Positions 52,001-59,210 of a stretch of 64,000 nucleotides of DNA are shown piece after piece (position 1 is the first letter of the stretch; each line of letters begins with the position of its first letter). Both the position numbers and the translations under genes were made by a program. Under the pieces are notes generated by a model that saw only the letters and a list, made by a program, of their open reading frames with translations, was not told the origin of the DNA and ran no database searches. The stretch comes from Rhabdophis nuchalis (taxonomy: Eukaryota; Chordata; Lepidosauria; Squamata; Natricidae). The stretch lies in contig CM077648.1 of NCBI GenBank assembly GCA_039707465.1, forward strand, positions 27,903,119 to 27,967,118, written 5' to 3'.

Positions 52001-54315
52001 CTCAGTACTATGTGGCAGAATTCAACAAAAGACTGTATGAGCAAAACATCTCTACGCAAATCTTTTACATTCCATCAGTGGTACTCTTGGTAAGGAGAAA
52101 ACAAAAAGCTATAAGAAATTCAGCAGAAGACAATGAAGAAATGTCCTCATGAAAATAGTGGACAATATCTATATTGCTCATACTGTACCTCTCTTATTTC
52201 TTTGTCAGATACTAGAAGGCAAGTCTATCCAAGGATGTGTAACTGTGGAACCCTACATTCTAGGAGAATTTGTGAAGTTATCCAACAATACCAATGTAGT
52301 AAAATTGGAGTACAAAGCCACAGAATATGGACTTGCATATGGTCATTTCTGCTACGAATTTTCCCAAGGCACAGATGTGGTGGTTGATTTACAAGGTTTG
52401 TAAATATGCAGTCATCATGTAATGAAATCTAACATTTTATTAGGTCAATGGATTATTAAAAGCTGAGGTTTGTTTTGAACAGGCACACCTTCATGTGACT
52501 ATTAAGAGTTCTAATTTCAGTGGCCATAAAATGCTAAATAATTACATGATGGAACGAAGATGAGGAGGAAGAAAAATGTTGGCAGGCAGAAGGGAGAATG
52601 GAATGGAACTAATGTATCTCAAAAGCAGCCAAACAGCAGCAAAAGTTTTAACTGATTGATTGGAAGATGCAAGTGATTAATGTCCATTTCACTTAAGCTA
52701 TACGTAATTTCTCCTAGATTCCATAAATAATTTAGATGCCATTTGTCCTCATTTGTGAAAATAAGTCTGAAGACATTTTTCTACTCAAGTTATTATGGTG
52801 TCATGGCTGTTCAATCAAAGGGATTACTGTTAGGAATCAACCCTGATTCAAAGACACTGACTATTTATTTGGTATGTTCAAATCAACATTGATTTCTGAT
52901 ACTTACCGTATTTTTCAGAATATAAGACACATCTTTTCCCCTCAAAAAGAGGGTAAAAATCTGGGTGCGTCTTATACACCGAATGCAGCATTTTTGGCCT
53001 CCCGAAACCCCTCCCCCTTCACCAAGATGGCCATGCATAGCCTTTAGGATGCTTCCAGAGTGCTCCTGGGGGCTGGGGAGAGAAGAAATGAGCGAAAAAC
53101 AGACCGTTTTTTGCTCAGTTTTGCCCCTCCCCCCAGCCCCAGGAGCACTCTATAAGCCTCCTAAAGGCTATGCAGGCTGTTTTTTTGACAAAAAATGGGC
53201 ACATTTTTGCAAAAAAACAGGTAGCTTTTGCTTGTTTGGGGGGGTCACCCCCCAAAAGCACTCTATAAGCCTCCTAAAGGCTATTCATGCCCTTTTATTG
53301 ACAAAAAATGGACCTGTTTTCACAAAAAACGGGCCATTTTTGGGAGGTCTGCAGAGTGCAAAAACTTTTTTTTGAATTTGCCTCTTCAAATTCTTGCTGC
53401 GTCTTATATTCCGGTGCGTCTTGTACTCCAAAAAATACAGTATATAGTTTTCTTGGAAACATTTTTGAAGTGCTTGCTGTTGCCTTCTTCCTTTTTCTGG
53501 GAAAGAGTGACTGTCCCAAGGTCACCCTGTTGCCTTTGTGAAAAATAGAATTAAAACTCATAAAATCCCAGTTTCTAGCCTTGAGATCCAGTTGCAGAAC
53601 CAATATTTACTTCTGAAATATTTTAGAAACATAGAATCAAAAGAGCATATAATTCTACGTCCGCTGGATTTCGTACTTTGAAACTGTTTTTAATTGTTAC
53701 ATTGTCAATAAATATGCCTTTAATACTAAGGGACTCAGATAGATCTAGATTCAAATCCATCTTTAGCCATGGAAACTTGCTCGGTGATTAGGCAAGTTAC
53801 TCTTTCTTGGTGCAACCTACTTCACAAGGTGGCTGCCAGGGAAAATTGGATAAAGAAGTGCTATGTATAGTACCAAATGGAAGATAAATCTAATAAATAA
53901 AAGATTGCAACTTTTAATCAATGGGAACATTTTCAAAGCTGCACAGTCACAAGTCACCATGTGTGAGTTGTGTCGCTATATAAATGTGTTTAATAAATAA
54001 AGTATTTTTTTGTGCATTTTATTATTATGTTTGCTTGGAGTAGGAGAGTTTATATAATACCTACATTAAGAAAATGACTTATTGTTTTGTTTTGTTTTGT
54101 TTTTCCTTTGGACAGGCTGGGTGACTGATAATGGAAAAGGCCTCATTTATCTTACTGATCCCCAGATTCATTCTGTCTCTAAGAAAGAAACATCAGGCCT
54201 CACAAACTTTGGAAAGAAAGGAATCTACTATTTCTTCAATAATCAGCATACAGAATGCAATGAAATCTGTTCCCGTCTTTCATTGACAAGACCTACCATA
54301 GAGAAACCAAAGTGA
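24722..54315 (+). CDS. ALPK1: Alpha-protein kinase 1 (complete gene, 13 coding exons)
   Basis: Cytosolic alpha-kinase that senses the bacterial sugar ADP-heptose and phosphorylates TIFA, driving TRAF6/NF-kB signalling (known family biology). Joined exons: 24722-24836, 31330-31484, 40965-41163, 42489-42548, 43073-43159, 44195-44271, 45441-45536, 46762-46866, 47484-49539, 50735-50888, 51927-52089, 52209-52395, 54116-54315. All introns are GT-AG and the sum is 3654 nt with one terminal stop, giving 1217 residues (human 1244). N-terminal sensor domain about 40-450; low-complexity Ser/Thr/Asn-rich linker about 450-950; alpha-kinase domain about 985-1205. Seen: F59, R114, R148, R151, D229, K231 and F293, equivalent to the human ligand contacts F61, R116, R150, R153, D231, K233 and F295 as I recall them; catalytic K1039 (human K1067); D1166 in LTDPQIH; zinc-type H1196, C1199, C1203. 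Start chosen because MNNQK matches the mammalian N-terminus and A is at -3. Upstream non-coding exons, promoter and poly(A) site were not located. Confidence 0.96.
24837..25309. other. ALPK1 intron 1, first part
   Basis: No recognised feature. Confidence 0.4.
25310..25970. repeat. Direct and inverted repeat complex in ALPK1 intron 1
   Basis: A block of about 135 bp (starting ACACATGGAAACAAAAGACA and ending GGGTGTTGTAACAC) occurs directly at about 25318-25451 and 25800-25929. Its end is also present inverted at 25695-25733. A second inverted pair, AAACAAGGGAGACTAGGATA, lies at about 25523 and 25755. (CA)n/(TG)n tracts mark both outer edges. Confidence 0.8.
25550..25660 (-). repeat. tRNA-like SINE head
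   Basis: On the minus strand, TGGTCTAGTGGCAATTAC (A-box-like) is followed by GGTTCGAATCCCAGTAATGG, a perfect B box. The cloverleaf is not tight enough for a functional tRNA gene, so I call a tRNA-derived SINE. Confidence 0.65.
25971..26332. other. ALPK1 intron 1 stretch
   Basis: Nothing recognised. Confidence 0.4.
26333..26573. mobile_element. TA-target MITE, GTTTCCC family
   Basis: Starts CCTGTTTCCCTGAAAATAAG after TA and ends CTTATTTTCGGGGAAACG running into a (GT)n tract. Shares the CAGCCATGAGGTGACC centre with 22744-22989. Confidence 0.8.
26700..26935. repeat. Inverted repeat with strong central hairpin
   Basis: The core arm AAACCCTTCTCGCGA (26783-26797) pairs exactly with TCGCGAGAAGGGTTT (26819-26833). 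Outer arms extend through CTCGCTATTGTGT and ACACAATAGCGAG. Arms total roughly 100 bp each. Confidence 0.85.
27088..27280 (+). repeat. L2-like LINE tail with (ATT)n
   Basis: CTGTGCCCCGCCTCGAGTCC then GAGAGAGCGGGCTACAAATA and more than 25 ATT units (27197-27278). It interrupts the loop of the second fold-back module. Confidence 0.8.
27480..27790. repeat. Degenerate GC-rich tandem array
   Basis: Recurring phrases GCACATTG, GGCTCTTTTTGC and GCGGGCTC at spacings of roughly 55-65 bp. Copies are imperfect. No coding signature despite open frames. Confidence 0.65.
27901..28026. repeat. Compound microsatellite
   Basis: (GT)n at 27901-27920, (AT)n at about 27938-27966, (AC)n at about 27967-28003, then (ATAC)n to 28026. 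Confidence 0.95.
28459..29035 (+). mobile_element. TA-target MITE interrupted by a LINE tail
   Basis: Left end AAAGTAGTCCTCCTTTTGTA after TA; right end GTAAGTCGAGGACTAGCTG before TA. The interior is split by an inverted LINE tail at about 28527-28735. Confidence 0.78.
28527..28735 (-). repeat. LINE 3' tail inserted in a MITE
   Basis: ATATACCGCCCTATTTTCAC, then GGACTCAGGGCGGTGCACAG: complement of the L2/CR1-like tail. Confidence 0.72.
29036..30360. other. ALPK1 intron 1, mostly unique
   Basis: No repeat or gene recognised apart from a short (AT)n near 30117. Confidence 0.4.
30361..30432 (-). repeat. LINE 3' tail
   Basis: TATGTCCCGCCCTACTCCGC, then GGACCCAGGGCGGC; complement of the shared tail. 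Confidence 0.65.
30760..30950 (+). repeat. tRNA-derived SINE, old copy
   Basis: GAGAATCAGTGTGGCGTAAA, then AATCAGCCCAACTTACCTCA and TATGAACTGCCTTGAACTTC follow the order of the SINE consensus. Heavily diverged. Confidence 0.6.
31330..31484 (+). CDS. ALPK1: ALPK1 coding exon 2
   Basis: Acceptor AG at 31328-31329, donor GT at 31485. The first codon, Ala39, is split with exon 1. It carries the conserved [17 protein letters not shown] block with F59, the counterpart of the human ligand contact F61. Residues 39-90; ends in phase 0. Confidence 0.96.
31485..32109. other. ALPK1 intron 2, first part
   Basis: No recognised feature. Confidence 0.4.
32110..32290 (+). repeat. LINE 3' tail (L2/CR1-like)
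   Basis: CCTGTGCACCGCCCCGGGTC, then GAGGGTGCGGTTATATAAAT and an (AATA)n tail. Confidence 0.75.
32528..32823. mobile_element. hAT-type MITE (CAGTGATGG ends)
   Basis: Begins CAGTGATGGCAACCC and ends GGTTCGCCATCGTGG. Flanks TCCCAGGG and TCTTAGGG match at 6 of 8 bases. Second copy of the 331-645 family, with a different GC-rich interior. Confidence 0.78.
32832..35464. other. ALPK1 intron 2, repeat-poor stretch
   Basis: About 2.6 kb with no recognised transposon apart from homopolymer runs (a C run near 33677). No coding signature. Confidence 0.4.
35465..35705 (-). repeat. tRNA-derived SINE, minus strand
   Basis: The minus strand starts GGAGGCAATGTATAGCACAA TGGTTGCGGC (A-box region) with a degenerate B box, CAGGTTCAAATTC, and ends in a (AAAT)n-like tail. 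Confidence 0.6.
36156..37303 (+). mobile_element. Tc1-like DNA transposon, rearranged
   Basis: Flanked by TA on both sides (36154-36155, 37304-37305). Terminal inverted repeats begin CAGGTGAAACTCGAAAAATT at the left and the complement of CAGGTAAAACTCAAAAAAAT at the right, extending over 80 bp and, after a gap, beyond 200 bp. The left arm lacks a segment present in the right arm and carries an inverted copy of 36692-36720. Non-autonomous in its present state. Confidence 0.9.
36440..37018 (+). pseudogene. Tc1 transposase remnant (C-terminal half)
   Basis: The open part (from about 36593) encodes [20 protein letters not shown], then [16 protein letters not shown], the second Asp and the Glu-region motif of the Tc1 DDE catalytic core (the usual NPIENLWG is NPIKNLWG here). 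Upstream frames ([19 protein letters not shown]) are shifted and stopped. The N-terminal DNA-binding half is missing. Confidence 0.88.
37930..38159 (+). other. Unrecognised open stretch
   Basis: Part of an open frame of 122 codons (37874-38242). Residues such as [20 protein letters not shown] and [17 protein letters not shown] resemble no family I can name. The last third of the frame lies in a 5S-derived SINE. No splice or homology evidence, so I do not call a gene. Confidence 0.25.
38160..38250 (+). repeat. 5S rRNA-derived SINE head
   Basis: AAGCTGAACAGAGTCAGACC, TGATTTATATTTAGATGAGA and GACTACAAGAAATATCAAGG align in order with the 3' two-thirds of vertebrate 5S rRNA (AAGCTAAGCAGGGTCGGGCC, TGGTTAGTACTTGGATGGGA). 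Diverged relic of a SINE3/5S-Sauria-type element. Confidence 0.7.
38260..40964. other. ALPK1 intron 2, distal part
   Basis: No repeat or coding feature recognised up to the exon 3 acceptor. Confidence 0.4.
40965..41163 (+). CDS. ALPK1: ALPK1 coding exon 3
   Basis: Residues 91-156 plus one base. Acceptor TTTTTTCAG, donor GTAATG. Contains R114 in FLVDRFLYW and the R148/R151 pair in [11 protein letters not shown], equivalents of human R116, R150 and R153. Confidence 0.96.
41164..42279. other. ALPK1 intron 3
   Basis: A block at about 41515-41850 (CCAGAGACACTGACACAAAC; AACCAATCACAGCACAGATT) may be an LTR-like retroelement remnant, but I found no matching pair of ends. A short (AC)n lies at about 41894. 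Confidence 0.35.
42280..42413. mobile_element. hAT-type MITE (GGGTGTCAAACTC family)
   Basis: Starts CAAGGGTGTCAAACTC and ends GAATTTGACAGGCCCAG. Perfect 8-bp duplication AACTAAAG (42272-42279 and 42414-42421). Contains GGCGTGGCCAGTGTGTGTCG and CATCCGGCCCACAGCC. Confidence 0.85.
42489..42548 (+). CDS. ALPK1: ALPK1 coding exon 4
   Basis: A 60-nt exon in phase 1 at both ends, encoding [19 protein letters not shown], nearly identical to the mammalian block. Acceptor TATAG, donor GTAAAT. Confidence 0.95.
43073..43159 (+). CDS. ALPK1: ALPK1 coding exon 5
   Basis: An 87-nt exon, phase 1 at both ends, encoding [16 protein letters not shown] followed by the conserved [12 protein letters not shown] helix of the sensor domain. 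Confidence 0.95.
43330..43683 (+). repeat. tRNA-derived SINE split by a MITE
   Basis: Head GAGAGTCAGTTAATGTAGTG with A box GTAGTGATTAAAG. The body continues after the insertion with CAGTTGCCAATAAAACGTCA and ends GGACTGACTTGAAGGCACTA. Confidence 0.75.
43432..43554. mobile_element. hAT-type MITE nested in a SINE
   Basis: Ends CAGGACTGTCAAACTC and TTTCACACCCCTG. Flanks ATTTTGAG and GTTTTGAA match at 6 of 8 bases. Same family as 42280-42413. Confidence 0.78.
43857..43992 (+). repeat. LINE 3' tail (L2/CR1-like)
   Basis: TTAGCACAGGGTTTTACT, CCTGTGCGCCGCCCTGGGTC and an (AATA)n tail. Confidence 0.75.
44195..44271 (+). CDS. ALPK1: ALPK1 coding exon 6
   Basis: Residues from the split G206 to K231; ends in phase 0. 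It encodes [17 protein letters not shown], then TLPQPDKK, which holds D229 and K231 (human D231 and K233). Confidence 0.96.
44272..45440. other. ALPK1 intron 6
   Basis: AT-rich with no recognised feature. Confidence 0.4.
45441..45536 (+). CDS. ALPK1: ALPK1 coding exon 7
   Basis: A 96-nt phase-0 exon, residues 232-263 ([13 protein letters not shown]...). T235 is the counterpart of human T237, the site of the ROSAH-syndrome substitution, and has the normal threonine. Confidence 0.95.
45600..46400 (-). repeat. Possible old LINE relic
   Basis: The minus strand around 46055-46005 reads ACAGAAGGGAGAGTTGGATA, translating to a [16 protein letters not shown] phrase that recalls the YGSESW motif after the reverse-transcriptase domain. 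Stops interrupt every frame. Tentative. Confidence 0.35.
46762..46866 (+). CDS. ALPK1: ALPK1 coding exon 8
   Basis: A 105-nt phase-0 exon, residues 264-298 ([20 protein letters not shown]...). Contains F293 in TPLFVLTAV, equivalent to human F295. Confidence 0.95.
46867..47483. other. ALPK1 intron 8
   Basis: Contains a decayed LINE-tail-like block at about 47040-47330 (TGACTCTGGGTAACTTACAA). Otherwise plain. Confidence 0.35.
47484..49539 (+). CDS. ALPK1: ALPK1 coding exon 9 (large linker exon)
   Basis: A 2056-nt exon, residues 299-983 plus one base. It opens [14 protein letters not shown], closes the sensor domain around [11 protein letters not shown], then runs into a poorly conserved Ser/Thr/Asn-rich linker with islands such as [12 protein letters not shown] and [19 protein letters not shown]. 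It ends [14 protein letters not shown]. The large single linker exon is a hallmark of ALPK1. The frame stays open about 110 nt past the donor at 49540. Confidence 0.96.
49540..50734. other. ALPK1 intron 9
   Basis: No recognised feature; poly(T) near 49750. Confidence 0.4.
50735..50888 (+). CDS. ALPK1: ALPK1 coding exon 10 (kinase N-lobe start)
   Basis: Starts with split codon 984 and encodes [18 protein letters not shown] and [16 protein letters not shown], the first strands of the alpha-kinase domain. Acceptor CTCTAG, donor GTATGA, phase 2. Confidence 0.96.
50889..51926. other. ALPK1 intron 10
   Basis: 51130-51226 (CAGTTCCCAGAATTCCCCAG) is a decayed relative of the palindromic hAT MITE at 154. 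Short (AT)n at about 51770. Otherwise plain. Confidence 0.45.
51927..52089 (+). CDS. ALPK1: ALPK1 coding exon 11 (catalytic lysine)
   Basis: Encodes [12 protein letters not shown], with K1039 matching human catalytic K1067, then the conserved [19 protein letters not shown] and [11 protein letters not shown]. Phase-0 end. Confidence 0.96.
52209..52395 (+). CDS. ALPK1: ALPK1 coding exon 12
   Basis: Encodes [19 protein letters not shown] and [20 protein letters not shown], the core hinge region of alpha-kinases, ending DVVVDLQ. Donor GTTTGT. Confidence 0.96.
52906..53440 (+). mobile_element. TA-target MITE (CCGTATTTTTC family)
   Basis: Starts CCGTATTTTTCAGAATATAA after TA and ends CCAAAAAATACAG before TA, with inner arms around ATAAGACACATC and GGTGCGTCTTGTACTCC. 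The interior contains tandem blocks of CTCTATAAGCCTCCTAAAGG. Related copies at 59211 and 60400. Open frames across it are not genes. Confidence 0.85.
53700..53905 (+). repeat. tRNA-derived SINE fragment
   Basis: GATAGATCTAGATTCAAATC (B-box region), then CAAGTTACTCTTTCTTGG, AACCTACTTCACAAGGTGG and an (AATA)n tail follow the SINE consensus order. Confidence 0.65.
54116..54315 (+). CDS. ALPK1: ALPK1 coding exon 13 (C-terminus, stop)
   Basis: Encodes [20 protein letters not shown] with D1166, then [20 protein letters not shown] with the zinc-site H1196, C1199 and C1203, ending TRPTIEKPK and TGA. It lies 3' of a TTTTG-rich polypyrimidine tract. Confidence 0.96.
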
Positions 54316-54496
54316 TGATAGATGATCCTTGCCCCTTTACCAAAGAGCCCCTGCTGTGATTTTTCAGCAAACATCTTTACCCATTTTTTAAATATCTGCA
54401 CCATCATATCCAATTAATATTGTGTTACATGTGTTCAGATATCAAAAGCTCATTCGGTAATAAGGCAGAGATGTTACTCATAAGCAGAGACCATGC

Positions 54497-56592
54497 CGGA
54501 GGTGGGTTTCTACCGGTTTGGATCGGTTCAGCCGAACCAGTGGTAACTTGGTGGCCTAGGTCGCTGAAACCGTCAGCAGCCCAGGCCTCCCACGTCCTCG
54601 AACCAGTTCTCTTGGCAATGCCATCTTGTTTTTACCTTCTGTGCATGCGCAGAGCAATTTTTTTTTTTTGTAAAGTAATTTTATTGGTTTTACAATTTTA
54701 TAAGGATAAGGGTATATAGGGTTAAAATAGAAATTTTTTAGAGCTTTCATGTCAGAGATGGTGGTCATTTCCGATGTTTCATATAAAAACAATTTCAATA
54801 AAAAGTAAAAAGAAATACATACATATTGTATCTTAAATCTATGCATTCAATCATTTGTTTTGTTAACATCTAATATGGAATTACAGTTACATAAAGAAGA
54901 AAAAATCACTTTAATGATCAGAGTCTCTTACTTTAATTCTTTTCTTCCCTCCCGCCAGTGGGCAGAGCCACAGCGCCTCCCACTCCGTCATCTTAGTCTA
55001 CCAGGATTAAGGGTTATTTTTTAAGAGAAGCTTCCGCCTCTGCCATTTATTTTAAATTTTATTCTATCCCCTTCCCGGAACAGCAACATTCCTTCAGGCA
55101 TTAACCATTTGGAGCACCCCCCTTTTTTGCACAATTTTTTGAAGAGGAGAAATACTTCTCGGGTTTTCCCAGGGGTCTGCTTCAAACTGGCAACTTCTTT
55201 TAGTTGATGCAACAAAAGCCTCTCTCTCTGTGCTCCCAGGATCCCATCCCTTGTTAACCGTCTTATCAATTTTTTATCTATCTGGATGTATCATTTGTTC
55301 TGGCATATGTTAAAGTTGTATATTCTTTACTTTTTTTGGTACATTCTGCTAAAGTTATTTTTATTAAATCTTTTAAGTTATCTAAGTCAGAAGCATTATG
55401 AAACCTCAAAAAGCAAATTCTATTTTCAAAATCAATTCTAGACATATGACCAGCCCTGTCTGTAAATTTTTGTTGTTGTTCCCTTCTTTCTTTGTTCATC
55501 TCAACCGTCCCACCCTCCAACCCATTAATTTTTTGTTTGTCATCTTTGTGTCTCCAACAGTTCCAGTCTTGTGCTTGTCATGTCTTTCCAAATCTGCTTT
55601 ATTTCCTGCAATATGCTTTGAAACATTCCATGTACTTTTGTAGAAGCAGTGGCGGAAATGTTTTTTCCATTCGGAGGCTTTCTTGTTGGCATGATTTTTA
55701 TTGTTAAAGATGGCGACTGGTGGGTGAATAGTCTTGCGAGCTCCAAGGAAGGGCAAATTCTTTTAAGTTCGAAACACATGTTATATAAACTCCAGAGAGG
55801 CAATTGTAAAATCCAATCCAAGAAAGAAGGGTACAATGGGAGAGACACTGAGAGTCACTTGAGTTGACTGTAGATGTAAATTTCTTGATCTTGTAGTGTT
55901 GAAGGAATGTTCAAATTTCAAAGAAAAATTTCCATTGGGAGCAAAGAAGCGCCATTTTTCCGCCACTTTGGTTTAGTGAAGAAATAATAAAAACTCCTTT
56001 TAACTTTTAATGAGTCCCGGATACAAAGTTTCCAAGTGTAATTCCATATATGGTAATACTTTCGCTTTTAGCTAATAGAAAGTCGGATGTTACTTTCTCT
56101 CTCTCCCCGCGCCCGGGAAATATTTTAAAACGCCGCTTTTTTTCCGAGAGGGGATTTTCTGCAAATTCCCCCCTCTATTTTCCCTTTTCAGAAGTTGAAT
56201 GCATATAAAAACACTTACAGTCCACATTAAGCATCAGTATGATCCTCCAGCTCCAGCACTTCTGCCCGTTTGTTAAAAGTCTGTGGTTCCGACATTCCTT
56301 CGGCGAGAGGGCGTTTCCCCCCCACGATCTGCTCTCCTGCTCCTTGGGCGAAGCGGGAACAGCCCCCCCCCGACCGCCACTGGCCGCCCTTATGGGGGGG
56401 CTCCCTACAAGAGCCCTCCAGCCCCCGAAGGCGCCGACTGGAGAAGCCAAGCGGCGGACGTGTCCAGGACACCTCCGTCGCGTCCGGAAGGCGGAAGCGA
56501 AGTGCGCAGAGCAATTTTTGTTGTGAAGCCACATCAAGCGTGCGGCACATCCCTGAACAAACCAGCAGTAGTGACAGCCGGAACCAACCCTG
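54497..56592. mobile_element. hAT-type MITE carrying an L1-type insertion
   Basis: Left part 54497-54662 starts GGAGGTGGGTTTCTACCGGT; right part resumes at 56503 and ends GGAACCAACCCTG. A perfect 8-bp duplication GACCATGC flanks it (54489-54496 and 56593-56600). It lies 180 bp past the ALPK1 stop and so probably within the 3' UTR. Confidence 0.82.
54663..56502 (-). mobile_element. L1-type retroposon with ORF1 only (HAL1-like)
   Basis: Reads right to left. A GC-rich 5' region (56502 to about 55700) is followed by ORF1 from the ATG at 55692 to a stop at 55021, with frame breaks. Then comes about 350 bp of 3' sequence, AATAAA and a poly(A) tail at 54672-54663. ORF1 pieces include NRICFLRFHNASDLDNLKDL (RRM-like) and SKWLMPEGMLLFREGDR, matching the C-terminal domain of vertebrate L1 ORF1 proteins. 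No ORF2. Flanked by a 17-bp duplication TGCGCAGAGCAATTTTT (54646-54662 and 56503-56519). Confidence 0.75.
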
Positions 56593-56789
56593 GACCATGC
56601 ATTTAGTTGCTTCTTTTCTATCGTACTCTTTGTACAATTGTAGTGTTGTATGCACAGAAGTGTTGTTCTAAGTACAGAAATACCAGTAGCTTTATACCGC
56701 AACATCATACAAATTAGTCATTGAAAGTCGGTACTGATAAAAGGCAGCCTATACACCATCTTACCTTATCTGGAAATGATTATTAATGC

Positions 56790-57215
56790 AGCTCCCACAG
56801 GAAGGGCCTTCTTAGGGTGCCGTCTGCCGGTCAATGCCGCCTGGCGGTCCCCAGGGGAAGGGCCTTCTCTGTGGCGGGTCCAGCCCTCTGGAACGACCTA
56901 CCCCCCGAACTTCGTACCGATTGCTTAAGACTCACTTTTTCCATCTAGCTGGCCTAGCTTAGATCCTGTTGTAATTATTACAGATTTAGTGGTTGAATTT
57001 TAACAGTTTTAACAGTTTTAACCATGTTTTAGCACAGGCCACATTTAGCACAGGCCACATTTAGCACAGGCCACATTTAATCTAATTATATTTTAACGAT
57101 GCGATTGTATTTATTATTGTATGTTTGTTGTATTCTTTGTAATTTTCCTGTGCACCGCCCTGAGTCCCATTGGGAGATCGGAGCGGTATAGAAATGGAAA
57201 TAAAGTGAAAGTGAA
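56790..57215 (+). repeat. L2-like LINE 3' end
   Basis: GGAAGGGCCTTCTCTGTGGC encodes the GRAFSVAGPALWNDL motif, followed by a diverged C-terminus and the tail CTGTGCACCGCCCTGAGTCC. A 16-bp unit AGCACAGGCCACATTT is present three times in tandem at about 57030-57077. Confidence 0.75.
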
Positions 57216-57857
57216 AGCTGAGCAAAGCTAAATAGGCCTGGTAAGACTCCCAAATCAGCCAGCTCTCATGTTCTTTATGTCATGCATTTTAAGTACATTT
57301 TCTTCCAAAAGGCTGCATTTCCCCCTTCTGGCATTAATACTGCAACACAAAAAAAACCTAGCTGAGCACTGTTAAATTCATTAATCAGCAGGCTTCAATA
57401 ACTGCTTAGATTTATACATTAAGTGAGAGCTCTCCTTTGAACGTGAGCCATGGACCCTGATTCATTTTCAACTTATTATCCGGGGACCAACAAGAAACAC
57501 ATGAATTTATTTTATAGTGTTTATAAAAGAATGTACAGTACTAGACCAAACCTTAAAATAAAACATTGAATAAAAAGTCAATAAATAAAAATGTTAGTTA
57601 ATAATTCAAAATAAAAGTATAGTTGTGGAAAGAGCTTGGATCTAAGGAGCTTAATAATATATGAACTTGTTATGTGTGTATGTTTGGACATGCTTGTGTT
57701 TAATGTGTAATTAAAATACTAGAATTATTAAATTGCTAAACTGATGCACAGCTATACGAGCAGGAATAAATGTAGATTCTCCCAAAAGAAATGAAAGCAT
57801 AAATGTCCTGTTGTGCAACTACCCAAAATCATTTTGAAATGCATTGGGAAGCTAGGG
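57216..57857. other. Unannotated stretch
   Basis: No feature recognised. Confidence 0.4.
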
Positions 57858-58322
57858 CAGCGTTTTTCAACCACTGTGCCGTGGCACACTAGTGTGCCAT
57901 GAGATATTGTCTGGTGTGCCGTGGGAAAAATTCCAATTTCATCCGTAACATGCGGCTTCGGCTCACAAATAGACCAATCATTAGATTCTAGATATTAGAT
58001 ACTGGCAAACAAAGCTATTTTGACATTGATCCCATTTTCCACTACATATCTGTGTGAGATGAGCTTTTCAAGCCTGATTGCTATAAAAACTAAAGACAGA
58101 GAGAGACAGAGCTGTTGACGAAGAGCTACGTGTGTGTCTTTCTTCGATTCCTGCCAGAACATCAGCTTTGTGTTCAGCCAAACAGGCCCAGGTTTCGCAC
58201 TGAGTAAGTAAACAGAAATATGAACAATTATAAAATTAACATTTTCTAATGGTGGTGGTGTGCCTCATGATTTTTTTCATGAAAAAAGTGTGCCTTTGCA
58301 CAAAAAAGGTTGAAAAACACTG
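57858..58322 (+). mobile_element. hAT transposon remnant with transposase fragments
   Basis: Starts CAGCGTTTTTCAACCACTGT and ends AAAGGTTGAAAAACACTG. Perfect 8-bp duplication AGCTAGGG (57850-57857 and 58323-58330). The interior encodes broken phrases around the hAT dimerisation region ([37 protein letters not shown]) with stops, so it is an internally deleted autonomous-type element. Confidence 0.83.
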
Positions 58323-58330
58323 AGCTAGGG

Positions 58331-59208
58331 GCATAAAATTCACCTTTTTTACATTCTTTACAGCCACTGGGCCGTAACTTTCTCTGCTAGTTTCCTAATC
58401 TTAATTTTAAAGCTCAGAGCTGTTTTCCCAGAGCTATTCCTGAACCAAGAGTTCCCTCATTCTGTTATTGGCCAATGATAGCATCATTGATCCTAGAACA
58501 GAGGGTGTTGCTCAAAGCCATCTACCATATTCAGGCTGCTTCTGATTTGACAATCATCCTATTTGAATGGATGTATGCTGTTCTTGCACTGGGTAAAAGC
58601 AGCTGTTACCTTTTATTCTTTCTATCTATCTTTCTTCTTTCTGTTTATGAAACAATCTTTTGTATTTTTTGATCAAAGCTTATAATTCATGGATGTGACC
58701 TTCCTGGACTTTTGTCAGCTACCACCTGGAAGACTTTAAAAAGAGGCAATAGAGGAATTACATTGTTTCATTTCCTAAATATTCAAATGGAAATATTTTT
58801 ATATTACATATAAAATAATAACAGTAATACAATATGATAAGAGTAATACACATTTTCCTGTTATAGTTCCCCTTCATTTTTTATAGTTGGTGGAGGAGAA
58901 TGTCTAAATCACTGTGGTTCTCAACCCTTTTTCTCCTTTAAAAGTAGTAATTACGTTTGTAGCTTTCCCAATGTTAAACAACGGTGAGATCTCAGCTATA
59001 GAGCAGACATCTGTTTTGTACCACCCTGTGTGATATGGATTTCTTTGAGTGCACCATTTCACATGACCCTGGAATCCCTAACAAAATGTTAGTTGATAAT
59101 TTTTAGACCGAGCATGCTTAGATTAGCGATTGGCTGGCTGTTTCATCACACCCCCATTTATTAAAAAAATATATAATAGAATCTCATTTAGATGATTTGA
59201 TGTGAATG
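58331..59208. other. Unannotated stretch
   Basis: No gene or mobile element recognised. Confidence 0.4.
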
Positions 59209-59210
59209 TA

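Noticed and set aside
52965..53600. ORFs of about 100-136 codons on both strands
   Set aside because: They are contained in or overlap the TA-target MITE and its flank, with no domain.
56175..56708. Six overlapping ORFs of 95-177 codons
   Set aside because: They cover the GC-rich leader of the inserted L1-type element and the MITE flank, not an independent gene.
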